Source: Liolophura sinensis
Taxonomy: Eukaryota > Mollusca > Polyplacophora > Chitonida > Chitonidae
Reading direction: 5' to 3'
NCBI RefSeq assembly: GCF_032854445.1
Contig: NC_088307.1
Span: forward strand, 4,216,001-4,280,000
DNA length: 64,000 nucleotides
Shown here: positions 58,282 through 64,000 of the stretch, piece after piece
Numbering within the stretch: position 1 is the first letter of the stretch
Layout of the letters: each line of letters opens with the position of its first letter
Notes under the pieces: generated by a model
Databases searched by the model: none
Seen by the model: the letters and a program-made list of their open reading frames with translations, nothing else
Told to the model about the DNA's origin: nothing
Position numbers and translations under genes: made by a program

Positions 58282-58617
58282 GTCCTGGAGCGTCCACTTC
58301 GGGAAGTATAGATCCAGGGTGAATCCTGGGTCGTGTCACACCTAAGACTTTAAAAGAGGAAGTTATAATTTCCTCGCTTGGCGTTCAGCGTGAAGGGGAT
58401 AGTGCAACGACTGGTCGACCTGTATCCGTATAATGGCTCGGGCGGGGCGGCTTACTTGCCTTCGGTAAGGCGTCTCAGTCAAGCAGCACCACATAAAAGA
58501 GCGGTGGAAATCCGTCCTGCAACAAGGAGGCAGATCACATGTGCTCTAAGGATTCCTTCGTCGTCATGTGACTGAAAAATTGTTAAGTGCGACGTTAGAC
58601 CCCAAGCACCCAATCAC
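58282..58617 (+). repeat. SINE family B inserted in duplication copy 2
   Basis: CGTCCACTTCGGGAAG head, GGGCGGGGCGGCTTACTTGC, GTGCGACGTTAGACCCCAAG. Flanks TCCTTTTGTCCT and TCCTTTCATCCT look like a target duplication with two changes. Copy 1 has a single TCCTTTCATCCC there (about 47667), the empty site. Confidence 0.85.
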
Positions 58618-58785
58618 TCCTTTCATCCTGTAACAAAAAGGTAACAAAAAAAGGTGCTGCTTTAAAAGTGTTGATCCTCATATTGTCAAATTAGCCAGCT
58701 GACCCTTAAACTGACGAGACTCGTTGATGGCCACTAATGGCTGGACGGTATCTGAGGGATGGGGAAGAAGAGATACCAACATCGG

Positions 58786-58808
58786 GTGGGGGGTGGAGGT
58801 GGGGGGAA
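58786..58808 (+). other. G-rich tract specific to duplication copy 2
   Basis: Four or more G runs (GGGTGGGGGGTGGAGGTGGG) could form a G-quadruplex. Copy 1 has only CGCGGGGGAGATT at the matching place. Confidence 0.4.
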
Positions 58809-60168
58809 GATTCAGATGTGATGAGCAGGGGGTTAGAGTGGGCCATGTATGGTCACGTGACTAACGCCCCACTGGTGACAATCGATGCAGGCATCTCGAG
58901 TGTCATTATATACGACACGTGGATGACTGAAGCAGAAGAATAGAACGCATCTGGCCCGTCTCAACTCACCTTCACTAGAAGCTAATTTTAAAATTTGAAT
59001 CGTCAAAATTGTTTGGTTTCTAAGACGGTGGCTGAAACTGTATCCGTGTAGTTTGAAAAAAAGAGGTCAAACGGTCAAGTTTGGGCTAAATGACCGGCAT
59101 ACCACATGGAGAGAAAAGGCACGCGTGAAAAGCTTCATTAACGACTGTATTCTGGGAGAGGCCATATGGTTTTACTGTGGCCCCTGACTCAGTATTTGAA
59201 GCTTAAAGACTCTTAAAGTTTTTACAGTGCTAAATTTAAAAAAATGGATAAGCACCGAGAGCTCAAAACTGAGTGTTACTCAGATTCACTGAAGTGTTTC
59301 TAGAGAACGTTGAAATTTGACATTAATATACATGAAGCCAAAACGAAAAATTGGTCTATAATGTAGATGAGAAAAAAAGGCATTTGAATCACGAAATTCC
59401 CTACCAATGGCTGGTGTTGAGCCCTCACCTACCCTCACCTGTCAGCGAATGGGAATCATAGATTTCTCATTCCTTCATACATTCAAACCTTACCGTGCTC
59501 TGGCATTTTAATTACGTGTTTGGACAGTTTTGTCTGAATTGAGGTGTCAATCAAGACTGATGAGTCCAATCGAGTGATATCAGAGGTGTTAATATCAGAA
59601 ATGGAAATAGAAGTAGTGCAACATAAGAAGTAGGCCTACAATACCAAATGTGAACAAACGATCCCACGAACAGTGAGAACGAGGGAATCTGCAAATTCTC
59701 TGCCCAGCGTGATATCATAAGTGTAATAAGGGAAGCGTTCTGCATGTCAGAAGTGTAATAAGGGAAGCGTTATGTATGTCAGAAGTGTAATAACACAAGT
59801 GATATTTTATGGCGAGAAATATCACTTTCACTTTTATCCTGTTCTGCATGTGAGAAGTGTAATAAGGGAAGCGTTATGTATGTCAGAAGTGTAATAACAC
59901 AAGTGATATTTATGGCGAGAAATATCACTTTCACTTTTATCCTGACAAAGTCACCTTTAAATAAAAATGAAAAATATTACACCTCTTTTGGCAAGTCATT
60001 CCTGTATTTAATAATTATAGACATATGCTCATTTCTTTTGCACATATGCATAATTAGACTATCAATGCCAGAACAGTTTGGCATATACCTGTCTGTATAT
60101 GCAACAATAACAACGGTTCTCACACAGAATTGTACAGAGCAGTTTTATTGCTTGAATCCCTCAATATA

Positions 60169-60436
60169 TTTATTTATTTATTTGATTGGTATTTTTCGCC
60201 GTACTCAAGAAAATTTCACTTATACGACGGTGGCCAGCATTTTGGTGGGTGGAAACCGGGCAGAGCCCGGGGGAAACCCACGACCATCCGCAGGTTGCGG
60301 GCAGACCTTCCCACTTACGGCCGGAGAGGAAGCCAGCATGAGCTGGACTTGAATTCACAGCCACCGCATTGGTGAGAGACTCCTGGGTCATTACGCTGCG
60401 CTAGCACGCTAACCAACTGAGCCACGGAGGCCCCCC
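60169..60436 (-). repeat. SINE family A, full length, antisense, with target-site duplication
   Basis: Nearly the same as the copy at 28792-29055. The 12-bp repeat TCCCTCAATATA flanks it at 60157-60168 and 60437-60448. Duplication copy 1 has no SINE at the matching point (about 49565-49580), so it inserted after the duplication. Confidence 0.9.
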
Positions 60437-60465
60437 TCCCTCAATATAAACCATTAGCCGTATAC

Positions 60466-60772
60466 ATAACCAGATCTGCTCTGACAAATCTGTATCAATG
60501 ACGGACGATAAAACCAGATCTGCTCTGACAAATCTGTATCAATGGAGAATAAAACCATATTTGCTCTGACAAATCTATATCAATTAGGGACGATAAAACC
60601 AGATCTGCTCTGACAAATCTATATCAATGATGCACGATAAAACCATATTTGCTCTGACAAATCTATATCAATTAGGGATGATAAAACCAGATCTGCTCTG
60701 ACAAATCTGTATCAATGATGCACGATAAAACCAGATTTGCTGTGACAAATCTGTATCAATGACGGACGACAA
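60466..60772 (+). repeat. 44-bp minisatellite, about 7 units, only in duplication copy 2
   Basis: Units contain AAACCAGATCTGCTCTGACA, AATCTGTATCAATGA and CGGACGAT. Copy 1 has one unit at about 49597-49645. Alternating unit types (CAGATCTG/CATATTTG) suggest expansion of a two-unit block. Confidence 0.85.
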
Positions 60773-61734
60773 AACCAAATCCTTGACCTTGCTGTTCCCA
60801 CCTGTATACCCGCCTTCACTGCATCTGTTAGTTAGTTGTCATCTTTTCGCCTGACGCCGTATCTGACCGATGGTCAGCCATTACGACCAATGACCCATTC
60901 TTCTCAGAGACGGATTAAGATATCATACCATTAAGTGTTTGTCCGACTTACACGACTGAGCGCGTTTGTTGACAATACAATCACGTAATCAGTACCATTA
61001 TGATACAAGTAATGCTACGTTACATGTGTGGAACACGCAACATTGACCCCCAGGGATGGCATCACTGACGTCATACTCGCGGTGCATTTTGCCACAATAC
61101 AGAGGTTTGACCCGCTATGTTCGTTTAGAACTGAATGGAGACAAAATGCGACTTGTGAAACTGAAATAGCTTGATCAACGACCCACAACACTTACCAAAG
61201 CTAAATAGTTTTAAAAAGTTGCCCAGCGAAAAGCAATAACAAAGATAAAGCGTTTGTTATTTAAATTTCATCTGTGTTTAGCGCCATACTCTAGTCAGGT
61301 ATATAAATGCAGTAAACAGGGATGTCAAAATATAACTACCACCCTTCACCTCACAACCAAATTGAAAATAGCTTCCCAGATGGTGAAAGTTATAAATCCT
61401 TTCAATCGTTGATCGGCTCAGACGAGATAAATAAGTGCTCCAAAATTTGACTTAAAACTTAATTTGAAAAATGATTTAAATACACTAGTTCATCGATTAT
61501 TTCACGATTTTCTGCATACGTGTTCTGTGACATTGGCCAGCAATAAATAACTACATCACGTGATGCAATTTTTCAGCAACACTGGCGTCATTAATCTATC
61601 CCCTGGGTTGATACATACGTACATGCAAATCCCTTAAGCTTTTTGGACAGCAATGGACCTTTGATTTATTTTTAGTTCTCGTTTTCGCACTAATCCATTT
61701 ATATTCTCATCTCTTTACGGGAATTGTATCGGCT

Positions 61735-61748
61735 GTTGTCATGGAAAC
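61735..61748 (+). promoter_or_regulatory. X-box-like (RFX-type) motif, duplication copy 2
   Basis: GTTGTCATGGAAAC, identical to 51170-51183. The open frame that starts at its ATG (61741-61938) has an in-frame stop in copy 1 (TAATGG after 17 codons), so it is not a conserved gene. Confidence 0.3.
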
Positions 61749-62582
61749 GCGTGCTTTGCTATTATTGATCAGACGTGTTCTGTTAACGGCGATATACTGG
61801 CCAGTGTCCAGACTTATTCAACAAGTACAAATTGCAATTTACTTATCTAACCATTATACCATTTCGTGTAATAGGAATTTCTTAACGGGGGTTACCGGTT
61901 TACCGATTCGTTTTCCCAATGGCTGTGAAATACCCTGAAGGACGAGAAAATAACTAGTTCTCCGAGCTATGTTATCGGCTAGTGCTTTAATCTCCAACCT
62001 CCCGTTACTTTGGAGTAGTTTGTTATTTTATTCTGAAAATTTAATCATTTAAATCCGTTATTATCACAGAATGTTGTCTCTTGCAGTACTTGAAATAAGC
62101 TCTTCACATTGCTGCAAAATAGAGGGTTCAGAGAAACTTGTTATGTGACCTTGAAAGGGCGTGTGTGCGCGTGCAGTCTATAACGATGCTCTGTTTTCTG
62201 AATGAAAAATAACTTTTGGCAGAGAAATCGTCCTGTGCATAGCAAAACAAAAACTCCTAAAAAACTAATTCTCACTTTTGGCAGCTAGGTATCTCACTAT
62301 CTGACGCCATGCCGGGGCCAGTGGTTGTATATGGAAACGAGAAGGTTAACAAACCTAAAGGCTAAACCTGGTGGTTAAAACGTGGTTCAGAACAGATAAT
62401 CCGAATTAATTATCAATTTGTGAGGAGCAGTTCGGTTCAGCCTAGAAACAAGGACGATAGACTTGTATAGACATACAGACTCTACATCACAAGACGAAAT
62501 CAATAAAATAAGAGGAATTATAATGACCTATTTGGGCAGTCATCAATTGACTGATCGGTTGATTGATTCAAGGATTCTCCGC

Positions 62583-62678
62583 AGACGAGCCGGTATTGGA
62601 TCCTCCGTCTTACGTACATGTAATGATATAAGACGAGCCGGTATTGGATCCTCCGTCTTACGTACATGTAATGATATA
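62583..62678 (+). repeat. Perfect 48-bp tandem duplication
   Basis: Two identical units beginning AGACGAGCCGGTATTGGATC, followed by AGATGAG as the start of a partial third. Their identity means the duplication is recent. Confidence 0.85.
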
Positions 62679-63659
62679 AGATGAGAAAAAAAAAACAGTT
62701 TAGGGAATCTAATAAATATAAAATTAATTCGTACATTTTTTTAACTGGCGAGCTGACTACAAAACCAAGTACATCTTTTCACTTGTTCCGAAGGTATAAA
62801 CATTGGGGTTTTTAATGATCAGCATGTATAATATCAGCTTTGGAGGAGAATCCTCGAAATTCATCCACTTTTTCTGTTTTTTGGGGGTGGGAGTGCTTAG
62901 AAAAAACTAAGTGGTTGACATGCACCACTCACTGGGCAGTGTAGCAACCTTTGAAAAAAACATTTTTAATTTATGATAGATTTGTCTTTTAAGATCTCTA
63001 TAGAGCCCTTATAAATTACAATAAATGTTCATGACATGTATTCGTTTATGGCTTCTTATGATATGTTTCATCGAAGCAATTATGCATGCGTGCAAAGTTT
63101 AAAAAGATCGTATTCTGTGGACACATTTGCACTTCAACAAGCGCGTGACAAGTTTTTACCACCCCCCCCCCCCTTCATGTATTTGCTTATTTATGTGAAT
63201 AAACCGTACTCAAGAATATTTCACCTATGTACAATGGTCACACGTTTTATGGTTGAGGGACAGGGGCGTCTGTTGTCTTGGAAGCACGTGCGATGACGAA
63301 AACTATCGATAAATTGTCGTGAATTTCCGTAAAGTCCTAATTACAGTTCTCCGGTAGCACATTTAGTCTGTAACAATGTCTTACTACAAAGAATAAGTGG
63401 ACAATCTTCTGGACAAAACGGACAGGTTATGTAAATATAACTGTTAGCACGTTCCGGTTGACTGACTGTAAAGGGAACCTTGGAACGATTCATTAAAAAT
63501 TGCTCAGGCCGCACGCGCTGGTCAAATTTGGTATTTGGACCAATGGGACTCTATAATGCCTAGCAAAGCTTATATATCACAGTGCAGGCCAATGTTTATA
63601 ATATATCTTGTATAGGTCAGAAGAAAATGATCTCGTACATACGCCATTAATCAAAAGTT

Positions 63660-63848
63660 TTTATTTATTGATTTATTATTTGATTAATTATTTGATTTAT
63701 TTATTTGGTGTTTTGCGTCGCACTAAGAACATTTCACTTATACGACGACGGTCAGCATTATGGTTGGAGGAAACCATGCAGAGCCCGGGAAAAACCCACA
63801 ACCATCCGCAGCTTGCTGGCAGATCTTCTCACGTACGACCGAAGAGCA
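63660..63848 (-). repeat. SINE family A, antisense, truncated
   Basis: ATTTGGTGTTTTGCGTCGCA, TATACGACGACGGTCAGCAT, GAGCCCGGGAAAAACCC and TTGCTGGCAGATCTTC. The tRNA-like head is missing. Not found at the matching point of duplication copy 1 (about 52.75-53.09 kb). Confidence 0.75.
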
Positions 63849-64000
63849 AATTTATTTATGTATGTTTTCGGAAACTTTGAAATGGGTTGTCAATTAAAGT
63901 TTGTCCCATCAATGGCAGGTCAAGCGCATCTAGCAGAGGCAATTACGGGCCTGTCTAACCTGATGTTAGCACACAGGATCAAATCTTAAAAGGCAGACGG

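Larger units (their letters stand above)
58157..64000 (+). repeat. Old large tandem duplication, copy 2 (continues past the window)
   Basis: Begins at AAATATCTAAA-TGGTT-ATG, shared with 47525, and remains collinear to the last base. It has gained SINE B at 58282, SINE A at 60169 and 63660, and a 44-bp minisatellite. Copy 1 would span 47.5-58.16 kb, giving a head-to-tail arrangement. Confidence 0.75.

Noticed and set aside
61741-61938. ORF beginning METRALLLLIRRVLL as a small membrane protein
   Set aside because: The duplicate at 51176 has an in-frame stop after 17 codons, and the start lies inside the X-box-like motif.

Overview
The window looks like an animal nuclear genome, most likely a lophotrochozoan (mollusc-like; a brachiopod or another marine invertebrate is not excluded). 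It is AT-rich, gene-poor and packed with tRNA-derived SINEs, short inverted-repeat elements, minisatellites and segmental duplications. Genes read as one long coding exon that begins a few bases after a splice acceptor. No bacterial operons, true tRNA or rRNA genes, or CRISPR arrays are visible.

Only four genes are recognisable, and they form two paralogous pairs, each with the members pointing away from each other. Pair 1 is two TauD/TfdA-like Fe(II)/2-oxoglutarate oxygenases of the 'clavaminate synthase-like' type: 1451-2458 on the minus strand and 23554-24558 on the plus strand. Pair 2 is two iodothyronine deiodinase-family selenoproteins: 27709-28494 on the minus strand and 33332-34078 on the plus strand. 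Each deiodinase is interrupted by one in-frame TGA exactly at the catalytic selenocysteine of the family motif, so an ordinary gene finder would split or truncate both. For the minus-strand oxygenase a fuller model can be drawn: TATA box, 5' UTR exon, 424-bp intron, single coding exon and AATAAA.

Layout. 0-5.5 kb: oxygenase 1 and SINEs. 5.5-13.9 kb: repeats, two inverted-repeat MITEs and a 1.05-kb 39-bp minisatellite. 13.94-22.67 kb: two near-identical copies of a ~4.1-4.5 kb segment on either side of exactly 200 N, most simply two unmerged overlapping contig ends or haplotypes rather than a real duplication. 23.5-25.0 kb: oxygenase 2. 26.7-36 kb: the deiodinase pair with repeat-rich flanks. 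36-42.5 kb: no gene recognised. 42.6-45.9 kb: an old ~1.5-kb tandem duplication with an exon-like segment showing a coding-type substitution pattern, and a 57-bp minisatellite grown in only one copy. 47.5-64 kb: an older, diverged tandem duplication with a period of ~10.6-10.8 kb whose copies have gained different minisatellites and SINEs.

Three SINE families (called A, B and C here) account for much of the rest. They have different tRNA-like heads but share a similar 3' tail. Several are flanked by clear target-site duplications.
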